From positions 1 through 21,009 of the forward strand of contig DJIW01000119.1 in the NCBI GenBank assembly GCA_002433805.1: a DNA stretch of 21,009 bases, given 5' to 3'. The stretch's first letter is position 1; every line of letters begins with the position of its first letter. This DNA is from Competibacteraceae bacterium UBA6584. Its GTDB lineage: Bacteria; Pseudomonadota; Gammaproteobacteria; Competibacterales; Competibacteraceae. A program made the position numbers and the translations under genes. Shown here in pieces: positions 1-7,204 of this stretch. The notes under the pieces were generated by a model. The model saw only the letters and a list, made by a program, of their open reading frames with translations, searched no databases and was not told where the DNA came from.

Positions 1-119
1 ATACCGTAGCCGGCCCAGAGGATGCCGCTTCGAGCGGTGGTCGGGTGCGACATCCGCTTGAGGCCGATGATGAACAGCACCGTCGCCACGAAATAAATGG
101 ATTCAATCAAGTAACCCAT
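1..119 (-). CDS. pntB: NAD(P) transhydrogenase subunit beta, N-terminal fragment
   Basis: The gene runs off the left edge, so only about 39 N-terminal residues are visible. They begin MGYLIESIYFVATVLFIIGL and contain a first membrane helix followed by KRMSHPTTARSG, which matches the start of the beta subunit of proton-translocating transhydrogenase. This subunit carries the NADP(H)-binding domain and most of the proton channel in the inner membrane. The start codon at 119 lies 3 bases after the pntAB stop, and an AGGAGAAG ribosome-binding site sits inside the end of pntAB, so the two genes are probably translationally linked. The identification rests on this short stretch plus the two upstream alpha-subunit genes, which make it quite secure. 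Confidence 0.9.
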   Translation of the reverse strand, partial: MGYLIESIYFVATVLFIIGLKRMSHPTTARSGILWAGYG

Positions 120-122
120 GAC

Positions 123-434
123 TTACTTCTCCTGGCCCTTGCTGCTCTTGAACATTTCCAGCATCCGCTCGGTGACGAAGAACCCACCGACCGCATTACC
201 AGCGCCCATCAGCACAGCAATGAATCCCCAGAATTGCTCCATAGGCGTCTGCGCCTGACCCAGCGCCACCATCGCGCCAACGACCACGATGCCGTGGACG
301 AAGTTGGTGCCGGACATCAGGGGGGTGTGCAAAATGACCGGCACCCGGCCGATGATTTCGTAGCCGAGAAAACCGGCCAGCATCAGGATATAGAAAGGGG
401 AGAAGAACTCGACGACTTGCTTCATGATTTCCAT
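123..434 (-). CDS. pntAB: NAD(P) transhydrogenase subunit alpha, membrane part (PntAB type)
   Basis: This 103-residue protein is almost entirely hydrophobic, with three to four predicted membrane helices (residues about 10-27, 44-58, 66-88). It corresponds to the C-terminal membrane domain of the alpha subunit. In E. coli that domain is fused to PntA, but here it is a separate polypeptide, as in the three-subunit enzyme of Rhodospirillum rubrum. With PntB it forms the proton channel that couples hydride transfer from NADH to NADP+ to the proton gradient. The start at 434 is supported by GGAGAA about 7 bases upstream; a second in-frame Met four codons in has no such site. The gene follows pntAA by 21 bases and precedes pntB by 3. 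Confidence 0.93.
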   Translation of the reverse strand: MEIMKQVVEFFSPFYILMLAGFLGYEIIGRVPVILHTPLMSGTNFVHGIVVVGAMVALGQAQTPMEQFWGFIAVLMGAGNAVGGFFVTERMLEMFKSSKGQEK

Positions 435-455
435 AACGCTTCTCCGATTTTATGG

Positions 456-1574
456 TTATACCAGCTTGCTGGTGGGTTCGTGGACAATCTTACCATCGCG
501 GGTCAGCGCGCTCTTGGCGATCACCTCGTCATCCCAGTCCAGATTCATGTTGCCGTCTTTAATCATCGGCGACAGGAAATTGAACAGGTTCTTGGCGTAC
601 ATTTCACTGGCGGGAACCGGGAAGCTGCTGGGAATGTTGACCGGCCCGGCGATGATGACGCCATTGTGCTCGATGGTTTCGCCCGGCTTGGTCAGTTCGC
701 AGTTGCCGCCGGATTCGGCTGCCAGATCGACGATGACCGCGCCTTTCTTCATGCCTTCGACCATCGCGGCAGTGATGATCTTGGGGGCTTCGCGGCCGGG
801 GACAGCGGCGGTGGAAATCACGGCATTGGCGGCGGCAATGTGCTTGGCCAGCACGTCGGCCTGCTTCTGCTTTTCTTCCGCAGTCAGCTCGCGGGCGTAC
901 CCGCCTTCGCTGGCGGCGTTGACCCCGGTGTCGATCATTTTGCCGCCGAGGGATTCAATTTCCTGGCGGGCGGCGGGGCGCACGTCATAGGCTTCGACCA
1001 TCGCGCCCAAACGGCGACAGGTGGCGATGGCCTGCAACCCGGCCACGCCCGCGCCGATGATGACGGCCTTGGATGGGCGGATAGTGCCGGCGGCGGTGGT
1101 CAACATCGGGAAGAAACCGCTGGCTAAATTAGCCGCCAGCAAGGCCACCTTATAGCCGGATACCGCCGCCTGCGAGGACAACACGTCCATTGACTGGGCG
1201 CGGGAGATGCGCGGGATCAGCTCCATCGCGAAGCTGGTGATTTTCTTGTCGCGCAACCGCTTCACCAGCTCCAGATTGCGATGTGGCAACAGCACCGCCA
1301 GCAAGATCGCGCCCTCCTTCATCAGATCCACTTCTTCCAGGGTAGGCGCTTGCACCTTGAAGACCACATCGGCCTCAGCATACAACGCTTTGGCATCGTC
1401 CATCAGCCGACAATTTTTATAAGCTTCATCAGCGAAAAAAGCGCTACCGCCTGCGCCTTTTTCCACTAACAGCTCTGCGCCGAGCTTGGCGAAACGCTCG
1501 GCCATGGTCGGGTCGAGAGCGACCCGGCGTTCCCCCGAAATAATTTCTTTCGGGACGGCCATACGAACAGGCAT
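456..1574 (-). CDS. pntAA: NAD(P) transhydrogenase subunit alpha, NAD(H)-binding part (PntAA type)
   Basis: This 372-residue soluble subunit binds NAD(H) and passes hydride to the NADP-binding domain of PntB. The N terminus (VPKEIISGERRVAL, residues 8-20) is typical of the alanine dehydrogenase/PntA N-terminal domain. RISRAQSMDVLSSQA (about 122-136) matches the mobile nucleotide loop region, and a Rossmann GAGVAG (174-179) is followed by an acidic residue at the end of the second strand (AYDVRP), which fits NAD preference. The length fits the separate alpha-1 subunit rather than the roughly 510-residue fused form. A strong AGGAGG lies 8 bases before the ATG at 1574. It is the first gene of the minus-strand operon pntAA-pntAB-pntB. 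A terminator-like hairpin lies in its leader (1637-1658). Confidence 0.95.
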   Translation of the reverse strand: MPVRMAVPKEIISGERRVALDPTMAERFAKLGAELLVEKGAGGSAFFADEAYKNCRLMDDAKALYAEADVVFKVQAPTLEEVDLMKEGAILLAVLLPHRNLELVKRLRDKKITSFAMELIPRISRAQSMDVLSSQAAVSGYKVALLAANLASGFFPMLTTAAGTIRPSKAVIIGAGVAGLQAIATCRRLGAMVEAYDVRPAARQEIESLGGKMIDTGVNAASEGGYARELTAEEKQKQADVLAKHIAAANAVISTAAVPGREAPKIITAAMVEGMKKGAVIVDLAAESGGNCELTKPGETIEHNGVIIAGPVNIPSSFPVPASEMYAKNLFNFLSPMIKDGNMNLDWDDEVIAKSALTRDGKIVHEPTSKLV

Positions 1575-1594
1575 GAGGTTGTCCTCCTGATTTT

Positions 1595-1600
1595 GTTATA
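1595..1600 (-). promoter_or_regulatory. possible -10 element for the pnt operon
   Basis: On the minus strand TATAAC (5 of 6 to TATAAT) lies just upstream of the AGGAGG of pntAA. It would give a very short leader, starting downstream of the terminator-like hairpin at 1637-1658. I see no convincing -35 at the right spacing, so this is a weak call. Confidence 0.25.
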
Positions 1601-1636
1601 TCTGCCGGACTCCCGCCTAGCCCGGATGCAGGAACG

Positions 1637-1658
1637 AAAAAAGGCTTGTGTTAAGCCT
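1637..1658 (-). terminator. intrinsic-terminator-like hairpin in the pnt leader
   Basis: Read on the minus strand, AGGCTT and AAGCCT form a perfect 6-bp stem around the 5-base loop AACAC, and the second arm runs directly into a tract of six T residues. That is the layout of a Rho-independent terminator pointing towards pntAA, 63 bases before its start codon. No minus-strand gene lies between it and the unit ending at 3173, and the genes in between are on the plus strand. It could therefore be an attenuator in the pnt leader, the end of a small RNA, or a block on antisense transcription. Confidence 0.55.
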
Positions 1659-1901
1659 CGTGGAGACGCTAGGTTTGTGTGGTCGGACACGCGCGTCGTC
1701 GGCGGATAACGCACGATACTGTTAGAATAGTAGCTTAGACTTCGGCCCGCTTAAAGATAACGGCGAAATAAGCCAGCCCCCGTTCGGGTTTCCGCGCCCT
1801 CGCCGGCGGCGATGCAGGGACGCGCCGTTGACAAAGCCTCACGGTTTCTGAAGAAAATAGCTCAAGAATTAATTTAATAAGGAATCAGGCTTAGGTGAAT
1901 T

Positions 1902-2501
1902 ATGAACGGCTTGGAGCAGCAAGTTTTACACACGGACGTAACCGGAATGCCACTGGAGTGGGTTGACTACCAGCAGGCGGTGCGTTTGTACCATGCCGAG
2001 CAGGTGGCCTACACCTGCGGGACGGAATTGTACACGGTGCGCGGCGGGATCAACGCCCGCAGCGGCCTGCGCAGCGTGATCGTGGTCAATTCGATCATCG
2101 CCACGCAAGGTGGCGCTTACGCCCGGCTGCGCGCGCGCGACGACTACGTGCCGCCGCTGTCGAACGCCTCGCTGTTCCGGCGCGACTGCAACACCTGCTT
2201 GTATTGCGGGGAGGCGTTCCACGTCCGCGATCTGTCGCGCGACCACGTCCGGCCGATCGTCCAGGGCGGCGTGGACCATTGGAACAACGTCGTCACCGCC
2301 TGCAAGCCGTGCAACCACCGCAAGGGCGGCAAGACGCCCGAGCAGTCCGGAATGCAGTTGCTGGCGATCCCGTTCACGCCCAATCACGCCGAGTATGTTT
2401 ACCTGCAAGGCAAGCGGGTGCTGGCCGATCAGATGGATTTTCTGCGCGCGCATTTCCCCCGGTCGAGCCCGCTGCACCAGCGGCTGGCGCGGCTGTCTTG
2501 A
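1902..2501 (+). CDS. HNH endonuclease-family protein
   Basis: This 199-residue protein carries a C-terminal-half HNH module. CLYC (C99, C102) and CKPCN (C134, C137) form a zinc-holding double knuckle. RDH (D114-H115), NN (128-129) and N138-H139 supply the His-Asn-His-type metal and catalytic residues. The N-terminal part (1-90) has no obvious motif and may be substrate-specific. Similar stand-alone HNH proteins are common in proteobacteria and cyanobacteria, mostly without a tested role. No restriction methylase, phage gene or transposase is nearby, so context does not give a target. AGGTG about 7 bases upstream supports the ATG at 1902. A cupin gene follows with a 4-base gap, which suggests co-transcription. 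Confidence 0.85.
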   Translation: MNGLEQQVLHTDVTGMPLEWVDYQQAVRLYHAEQVAYTCGTELYTVRGGINARSGLRSVIVVNSIIATQGGAYARLRARDDYVPPLSNASLFRRDCNTCLYCGEAFHVRDLSRDHVRPIVQGGVDHWNNVVTACKPCNHRKGGKTPEQSGMQLLAIPFTPNHAEYVYLQGKRVLADQMDFLRAHFPRSSPLHQRLARLS

Positions 2502-2505
2502 GCCC

Positions 2506-3168
2506 ATGACCGACGGTGGTTTGCGCTTCGTTCCGCTCGCAATCCGTCCGGGGTTATTGCTGGACTTGGATCCGATCCAAATTTGGGGCTGGACTGGCAC
2601 GCCGTTAAATTTGCCTGCTGAGACGACGGCTTACGGCATGGTCACGGTCGGCCAAACCCAATTGGCCGACGCGGAAACCGGCCCGTTCACCTTGCGCGCC
2701 GGCATGTTTTTCGTGCTGCCCGACGGCGGCGAAGTGCGCGGCGGCGGCGGTTTGGCGATCACCTTGACCGGTTATCGCGGCTTGCGCCACATCGGCGGCC
2801 CGCTGGAAACGGCGGGCCGCTTGCGTTATATCGACGGTTGTAGCGACACGCTGCTGATCTGTCCGCCGCGCGTGGGCGATCCTTGCTTGAACCATCTCCA
2901 TATCCCGCCGCGCACCGATCAAACGCCGCACACCCATCCCTCGATCCGCATCGGGGTCATCCTGCGCGGAACCGGTGAATGCCGCACGCCCGACGGTATT
3001 TATCCACTCTCGCCGGGCATGGGCTGGTATATTCCGACCGGCTGCCTGCATTCCTTTTTCACCGAAGCGGACTCCTTGGACGTGATCGCCTGGCACCCCG
3101 ACAGCGATTTCGGACCCCGCGACGACGATCATCCGATGATCAACCGCACCGTGATTCCCGCCTCCTGA
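2506..3168 (+). CDS. cupin-domain protein
   Basis: This 220-residue protein starts at the ATG at 2506, 4 bases after the HNH gene. A longer reading of the same frame only overlaps that gene and is not supported. The second half has cupin features: PHTHPSIRIG (H142, H144) resembles motif 1, LRGTGE follows, and PTGCLHSF (H172) resembles motif 2, so it could hold a metal ion. The first half (about 30-95) is rich in predicted beta strands and may be a second, degenerate cupin barrel. There is no helix-turn-helix, so it is not an AraC-type regulator. The substrate is unknown. Its 3' end faces that of the asparagine-synthetase homologue across only 4 bases. Confidence 0.75.
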   Translation: MTDGGLRFVPLAIRPGLLLDLDPIQIWGWTGTPLNLPAETTAYGMVTVGQTQLADAETGPFTLRAGMFFVLPDGGEVRGGGGLAITLTGYRGLRHIGGPLETAGRLRYIDGCSDTLLICPPRVGDPCLNHLHIPPRTDQTPHTHPSIRIGVILRGTGECRTPDGIYPLSPGMGWYIPTGCLHSFFTEADSLDVIAWHPDSDFGPRDDDHPMINRTVIPAS

Positions 3169-3172
3169 TCCC

Positions 3173-4990
3173 TCAGTCCCTGGAGCGCACCGGCGGCGCG
3201 GGTTGGATCGGCAGCGGCGCATCGACCATCTGCTCGTACCATAATAGAAAGGTGACGAGCATCCACAGCTTCAAGCCATGCCGCAAGCCGGGCACGCCCT
3301 CCATCTCGTACTTCAGCAACCGCTGGACGTAATCAGGATCGAAAAAGCCGCAGCGTCGAAGGTTTTTTCGAGACAGCAAGCGCTCGCCGTAGCGGCGCAA
3401 ATCGCCCTGAAACCAAAAGCGCACCGGCACCATCATGCCCACCTTGGGCCGGGCGACGATGGGTTCCGGCACGATGTCGCGCACCGCCTTCTTGAGCACG
3501 CTTTTTTCGACCGCGCCTTCCAATTTGGTCCCCGGCGGACACATCAGGCTGGTTTCGATGATCCGGCGGGAGAACAGCGGCGGCAGCGCCAGCACCCCGT
3601 TCGCCGCCGTCATCTTTTCCACCTTGACCAAAATCAGATTCGCGCCCTTGAGCCGGATGTTCATGGCCATCAGTTTGTTGAGAAAATCGCGGGGCCGCGC
3701 GCTGTGGAAAAACGGCTCCAGCACGCTCACCAGCGCCTCGTCGCCGCCCGCCTCGCGCCGCAAGGCGGGGTCTAGCAGCACGTCGAGATCTTGATAGCAG
3801 CGCTGGAAGGCTTTCAGATAATTGCGCTCCAGCCAGCCCTCGGCGGGTTCGCCAGGCAAGGGCCCGTACAATCGGGCGAGCAACATCGGCAGATTCTTCG
3901 GACCACCGAAACAGGGATCGCCGCCCTCCCCGTTCAATACGATCTCAGCGACTTGGGCCGCCGCTTGCGCCAGCAGGTAGTTGGGAACCGTCACCGGATC
4001 GCCGATGGGGTCATCCAGCCGCCAAATGATGTCTCGCAACCGTTCGACGAAATGGGCGGGACGAATTTCCAACCAGCGGTGATCGGTCCGATAGCGATCC
4101 ACCATCAATTGCACGAAATCGTTTTCCCGCTGGTATTCCTCGCCGAAATGCACCGAGAAAGTCGGGAATCGGGCTTCGGGCCGCTGTCTGGCGGCGACGG
4201 CCAGCACCGCGCTGGAATCGATGCCGCCCGACAGAAACATCGCGGGAAGCCGGTTTGGATTGACCGCCAAACAGTCCGCCACCGACTGTTCCAACGCCTC
4301 GCGCACCAGGGCCGGATAATCGTCAACCGCGCCTGATGCTTCCGCTTCCAACGCCTCGAAGCGGAAATGCCGGCGCACGCTGGCCTGTCCGCGATGGAAG
4401 CGCAGGACGGAGCCGGGCTGCAATTCCTCGATGCCTTCGAACATGGTGCCGATGCCCGGCACGAAGCTGAACGTTAAATATTCCGGCAGCGCGCCGGCCC
4501 GCAACCGGCGCGGCAACGCGGGATCGGCGAACAGCGCTTTGATTTCACTGGCGAACAATAACCGACCTTGCCGCACGGTCCAGTACAGCACTTTGACGCC
4601 GGCGGAATCGCGCGCCAAAAAAACCGCATCCGCTTGACTCAAGGCGAGGACGAACGCGCCGGTCAAGCGTTCGAGCGCGGGCTCAATGGCGGGCGTTGGC
4701 ACCAGCGCGGCCAGCAAGCGATCCGCGGGATTCTCGAGTTCGCGCTGGATTGCCGGGTGATCGGCACCGAACAGCACGCCCGCATAACCCAACAGATGAC
4801 CGTTTTGGCGGGCGAGCTGGCGTTGCTGATTCCAGCCCGTCAGACCGTGTCCGATCTCCACCGTTTCACCGGTTGCAAGCAGGCTTCCCGCGCGCTCCCA
4901 ACCCAAGGGGCAACGGTGCGCCAGCAACGCCGCCATCCGCTCCAGCAACCCGTCCGCCGGCGGCCCACAATAACCAAACAAACATGACAT
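3173..4990 (-). CDS. asparagine synthetase (AsnB)-like protein with a degenerate glutaminase domain
   Basis: This 605-residue protein has the full two-domain AsnB layout. The C-terminal ATP-pyrophosphatase half looks active: SGGIDSS PP-loop at 254-260, a later GEGGD segment, and the C-terminal KVGMMVPVRFWF region. The N-terminal class II glutaminase half is eroded. The protein starts MSCLFG, putting Cys at position 3 rather than 2, so Met removal would expose Ser. The usual NGE oxyanion segment reads AGV (A70-V72), and the conserved Arg after the HE pair of AsnB is missing (IGHGLTGW). It may use free ammonia or another amine, or form an amide or lactam on an unknown substrate. It lies 26 bases downstream of the zinc-ribbon gene; the ribosome-binding site is weak. 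No other in-frame start restores Cys2. Confidence 0.85.
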   Translation of the reverse strand: MSCLFGYCGPPADGLLERMAALLAHRCPLGWERAGSLLATGETVEIGHGLTGWNQQRQLARQNGHLLGYAGVLFGADHPAIQRELENPADRLLAALVPTPAIEPALERLTGAFVLALSQADAVFLARDSAGVKVLYWTVRQGRLLFASEIKALFADPALPRRLRAGALPEYLTFSFVPGIGTMFEGIEELQPGSVLRFHRGQASVRRHFRFEALEAEASGAVDDYPALVREALEQSVADCLAVNPNRLPAMFLSGGIDSSAVLAVAARQRPEARFPTFSVHFGEEYQRENDFVQLMVDRYRTDHRWLEIRPAHFVERLRDIIWRLDDPIGDPVTVPNYLLAQAAAQVAEIVLNGEGGDPCFGGPKNLPMLLARLYGPLPGEPAEGWLERNYLKAFQRCYQDLDVLLDPALRREAGGDEALVSVLEPFFHSARPRDFLNKLMAMNIRLKGANLILVKVEKMTAANGVLALPPLFSRRIIETSLMCPPGTKLEGAVEKSVLKKAVRDIVPEPIVARPKVGMMVPVRFWFQGDLRRYGERLLSRKNLRRCGFFDPDYVQRLLKYEMEGVPGLRHGLKLWMLVTFLLWYEQMVDAPLPIQPAPPVRSRD

Positions 4991-5016
4991 AGCGGCACTT
5001 GCGCCGTGGCGTTCGC

Positions 5017-6024
5017 TCAGCCGAAATCGTCGACTTCGACGCCGACTTCGAGGCCGACGGCATCCGGAGCGGGCAGCAGCAGAAGGCCGCCGATCACCGC
5101 CGCGCCCAACAGATTCAAGAACGCTTTAGGGGCTAGAAAATCGACCGGAACCCGATAACCGGCATTCAGCATTTGTTGGTGGCGGGCGCTCAGCGAGCCC
5201 TTGCTTTGCCGGCCGCGCTGAGGCAGCCACGGCAAGCGCGCGCCATTTTTCACCACTTCCGGAGAAACCCCGATATCGACCAATCGTTGGCCCGCCAGCG
5301 GCCACTGTGGGTCCGATTCGAGTTGCGCCTTGAGGTTGAAACCGGTCAACGAGGCATCATGAAGCAGTTGAACGGGGATGTTGGGATGTTGGCGCAGGAA
5401 ATTCCGGCACGCCTCCGCTACGTGCCTCGGATAGCCCGAACGGCTGATGATGGCGGTTTTATGGTGGGCGTGAAAGCGGTTGCGGACCAGCATATCCACC
5501 AAATCATCGCGCTCCACCACCAAAATTCGTTCGGGCGCGTAGCGCGCATCTTCGGGATTTTCCGTTGGCGTCTGTTGCAAAAATGCCTGTCCGTCGGCCA
5601 ATTCGGCGATGGGATGCGTCTGTCGGTAGCGTTTCAGCAGTTTGCGGGCCTTGGCCAGCGGCAACACTATTTTCTTGCGTTGGGTCCGCCAAACCGCCAA
5701 CAGCACTAACAGAATGAACACGACGCTGGCGATACCCCAGCCGTGCGCCAAAAAAATCACGACCGCCGCGACCAAACTGGCGAATGCTATGCCGCCGATC
5801 AGCGCTTGGGTAATCTTGCGCCGCCAGTAACGACAAAGCTCCAACTCCAGTTGGGTGGCGGTGAAACTGTACTGCCCCTGATCCGACAGCCGTTTGATGA
5901 TCTGGCGCAGCGTGTAATCGCTGATCGTGTCGGTTCTTTTGCGCAGGACGAACTGATAGCCGCATTTGCCGCAGCGGGTGCCGTCGCGGTAACGTTGGTT
6001 GTGCTTGCAGTCGGGACAGCGCAT
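5017..6024 (-). CDS. zinc-ribbon membrane protein with a Toprim-like domain
   Basis: I do not recognise a named family for this 335-residue protein. It opens with a zinc ribbon (C3, C6, C18, C21). A basic, helical segment is followed by two membrane helices (about 72-92 and 97-112). Residues about 165-260 resemble the Toprim fold of the topoisomerase VI A/Spo11 group: ILVVERDD (167-174, with the expected Glu), AIISRSGYP (191-199), a hydrophobic strand, then LLHDASLTGFNL (220-231) where Toprim has an Asp-rich motif. Only one Asp of that motif (D223) is kept. A third hydrophobic stretch (301-318) precedes an acidic tail. GGAG 8 bases upstream supports the ATG at 6024. It is the first gene of a two-gene unit with the AsnB homologue. 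The Toprim assignment is my reading of motifs only. Confidence 0.7.
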   Translation of the reverse strand: MRCPDCKHNQRYRDGTRCGKCGYQFVLRKRTDTISDYTLRQIIKRLSDQGQYSFTATQLELELCRYWRRKITQALIGGIAFASLVAAVVIFLAHGWGIASVVFILLVLLAVWRTQRKKIVLPLAKARKLLKRYRQTHPIAELADGQAFLQQTPTENPEDARYAPERILVVERDDLVDMLVRNRFHAHHKTAIISRSGYPRHVAEACRNFLRQHPNIPVQLLHDASLTGFNLKAQLESDPQWPLAGQRLVDIGVSPEVVKNGARLPWLPQRGRQSKGSLSARHQQMLNAGYRVPVDFLAPKAFLNLLGAAVIGGLLLLPAPDAVGLEVGVEVDDFG

Positions 6025-6100
6025 GGTTGTTCTCCGTTGGTGCCACGCTCGGACGCCGAAGCCAGATGGACTCGCGCCGCTTTACCGACCTCAGTTTAGG

Positions 6101-6130
6101 CGCTGAAGGTTTCACGTGAAACCTTCAGCG
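6101..6130. promoter_or_regulatory. parS-like site inside a 30-bp perfect palindrome
   Basis: The 30 bases are a perfect inverted repeat with no spacer, centred on CACGTG. The central 16 bases (6108-6123) are GGTTTCACGTGAAACC, matching the parS consensus TGTTNCACGTGAAACA at all but the two outermost positions. The palindrome extends 7 bases beyond this on each side, further than parS needs. It is flanked by near-identical direct repeats TCAGTTTAGG (6091-6100) and TCGGTTTAGG (6131-6140). It sits in the 256-bp divergent gap between the zinc-ribbon gene and glyQ. No T tract follows, so it is not a good terminator. ParB binding is inferred. Confidence 0.7.
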
Positions 6131-6204
6131 TCGGTTTAGGGTGAGGACGGTTTACTTGATCCAGCAACGCTGCATCCTAGGGTGATCGCAGCGGGTCGCC
6201 AAGC

Positions 6205-6210
6205 TATACT
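6205..6210 (+). promoter_or_regulatory. possible -10 element for glyQ-glyS
   Basis: TATACT (5 of 6 to TATAAT) is preceded at 17-base spacing by GTGATC (6182-6187), a poor -35. Transcription would start near 6217 and give a leader of about 64 bases. That leader includes a GC-rich hairpin (GGGGCGG/CCGTCCCC, about 6241-6260) just before the ribosome-binding site. Confidence 0.3.
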
Positions 6211-6280
6211 TGACCGCCATTGCTTCAAGAACACACTCTGGGGGCGGCCTTGCCGTCCCCTTCGGATTTCGGAGGCGCTC

Positions 6281-7204
6281 GTGCGCGATGTTTCAACGTT
6301 CCAAGGGCTGATTTTGGGCCTGCAAGAGTATTGGGCCCGTCAGGGCTGCGTGCTGCTGCAACCTTACGATATGGAAGTAGGCGCGGGGACCTTTCATCCC
6401 GCCACGTTTTTACGGGCGATCGGGCCAGAACCGTGGAGCGCCGCCTACGTTCAACCCTCGCGCCGTCCCACCGACGGCCGCTACGGCGAAAATCCCAACC
6501 GTCTCCAGCACTATTATCAATATCAGGTGGTCATCAAACCCTCGCCGCTGGAACTCCAGGAACTGTATCTCGGTTCCTTGCGGGAATTGGGCCTCGATCC
6601 GCTGATCCACGATATCCGCTTTGTCGAGGACAACTGGGAATCGCCCACTCTCGGCGCGTGGGGGCTGGGTTGGGAGGTGTGGCTCAACGGTATGGAAATC
6701 ACCCAATTCACCTATTTTCAGCAAGTCGGCGGCCTGGATTGCAGACCGGTCACCGGCGAGATCACCTACGGCCTGGAACGGATCGCCATGTATTTGCAAG
6801 GCGCGGAAAGCGTGTTCGACCTGCTGTGGACCGATGGCCCGCTCGGTCGGGTGACGTACGGCGATGTGTTCCACCAGAACGAAGTGGAAATGTCCACCTA
6901 CAACTTCGAACACGCCGACACCGCTGCCCTGTTCGGTTGGTTCGACACCTGCGAAGCGGAAAGCAAGCGGCTGATCGAACTCGGCTTGCCGCTTCCGGCG
7001 TACGAAATGACCTTGAAAGCCTCGCACACCTTCAATTTGCTGGATGCGCGCAAGGCGATTTCGGTGACCGAGCGCCAGCGTTATATCCTGCGGGTGCGCA
7101 CGCTGGCGCGGGCGGTGGCCCAAGCCTATTACGACGCCCGCGCCGCGCTCGGCTTCCCGATGCGCGCCCGCGCCGCCGCGAGCCAGGAGGCCGCTCATGC
7201 CTGA
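6281..7204 (+). CDS. glyQ: glycine--tRNA ligase alpha subunit
   Basis: The alpha subunit of the bacterial alpha2-beta2 glycyl-tRNA synthetase contains the class II active site that forms glycyl-adenylate. The sequence is strongly family-typical: TFQGLILGLQEYWARQGC near the start, VQPSRRPTDGRYGENPNRLQ, FVEDNWESPTLGAWGLGWEV, EITYGLERIAMY and FNLLDARKAISVTERQRY. The frame is open upstream to 6182, but those extra residues do not resemble GlyQ. The GTG at 6281 has GGAGG 5 bases upstream and gives 307 residues, close to the 303 of E. coli GlyQ. Its last 8 bases overlap the start of glyS, so the two subunits are likely translated in step. Confidence 0.97.
   Translation: MRDVSTFQGLILGLQEYWARQGCVLLQPYDMEVGAGTFHPATFLRAIGPEPWSAAYVQPSRRPTDGRYGENPNRLQHYYQYQVVIKPSPLELQELYLGSLRELGLDPLIHDIRFVEDNWESPTLGAWGLGWEVWLNGMEITQFTYFQQVGGLDCRPVTGEITYGLERIAMYLQGAESVFDLLWTDGPLGRVTYGDVFHQNEVEMSTYNFEHADTAALFGWFDTCEAESKRLIELGLPLPAYEMTLKASHTFNLLDARKAISVTERQRYILRVRTLARAVAQAYYDARAALGFPMRARAAASQEAAHA

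Larger units (their letters stand above)
1575..1901. other. 327-bp divergent intergenic region
   Basis: This region separates the minus-strand pnt operon from the plus-strand HNH gene. It holds the minus-strand hairpin at 1637-1658 and an imperfect dyad TACTGTTAGAATAGTA at 1717-1732 (12 of 16 positions symmetric) that could be an operator. A plus-strand TTGACA at 1828-1833 has a poor -10 (GAAAAT, 19 bases downstream). I see no convincing coding sequence in it. Confidence 0.6.

Noticed and set aside
424..1127. Plus-strand open frames opposite pntAA
   Set aside because: They are antisense shadows in GC-rich codon-biased sequence; the minus-strand frame is a clear transhydrogenase.
1902..2501. 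HNH gene as part of a restriction system, intron or mobile element
   Set aside because: No methylase, reverse transcriptase, integrase, terminal repeats or phage genes are adjacent.
2110..2505. Longer version of the cupin gene starting inside the HNH gene
   Set aside because: The upstream part is an Arg/Ala/Ser-rich shadow of the HNH frame; ATG 2506 follows the HNH stop directly.
3000..3008. TTATCCACT, one mismatch from a DnaA box
   Set aside because: It is single, lies inside the cupin coding sequence, and has no cluster or AT-rich unwinding region around it. No origin is supported in this window.
3173..6024. A lasso-peptide biosynthetic cluster around the AsnB-like gene
   Set aside because: I see no transglutaminase-like leader protease, RiPP recognition element or short precursor peptide nearby; the neighbour is a Toprim-like membrane protein.
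6182..6280. N-terminal extension of glyQ to an ATG at 6182
   Set aside because: The added residues do not resemble GlyQ, and the GTG at 6281 has a clear GGAGG and gives the family length.
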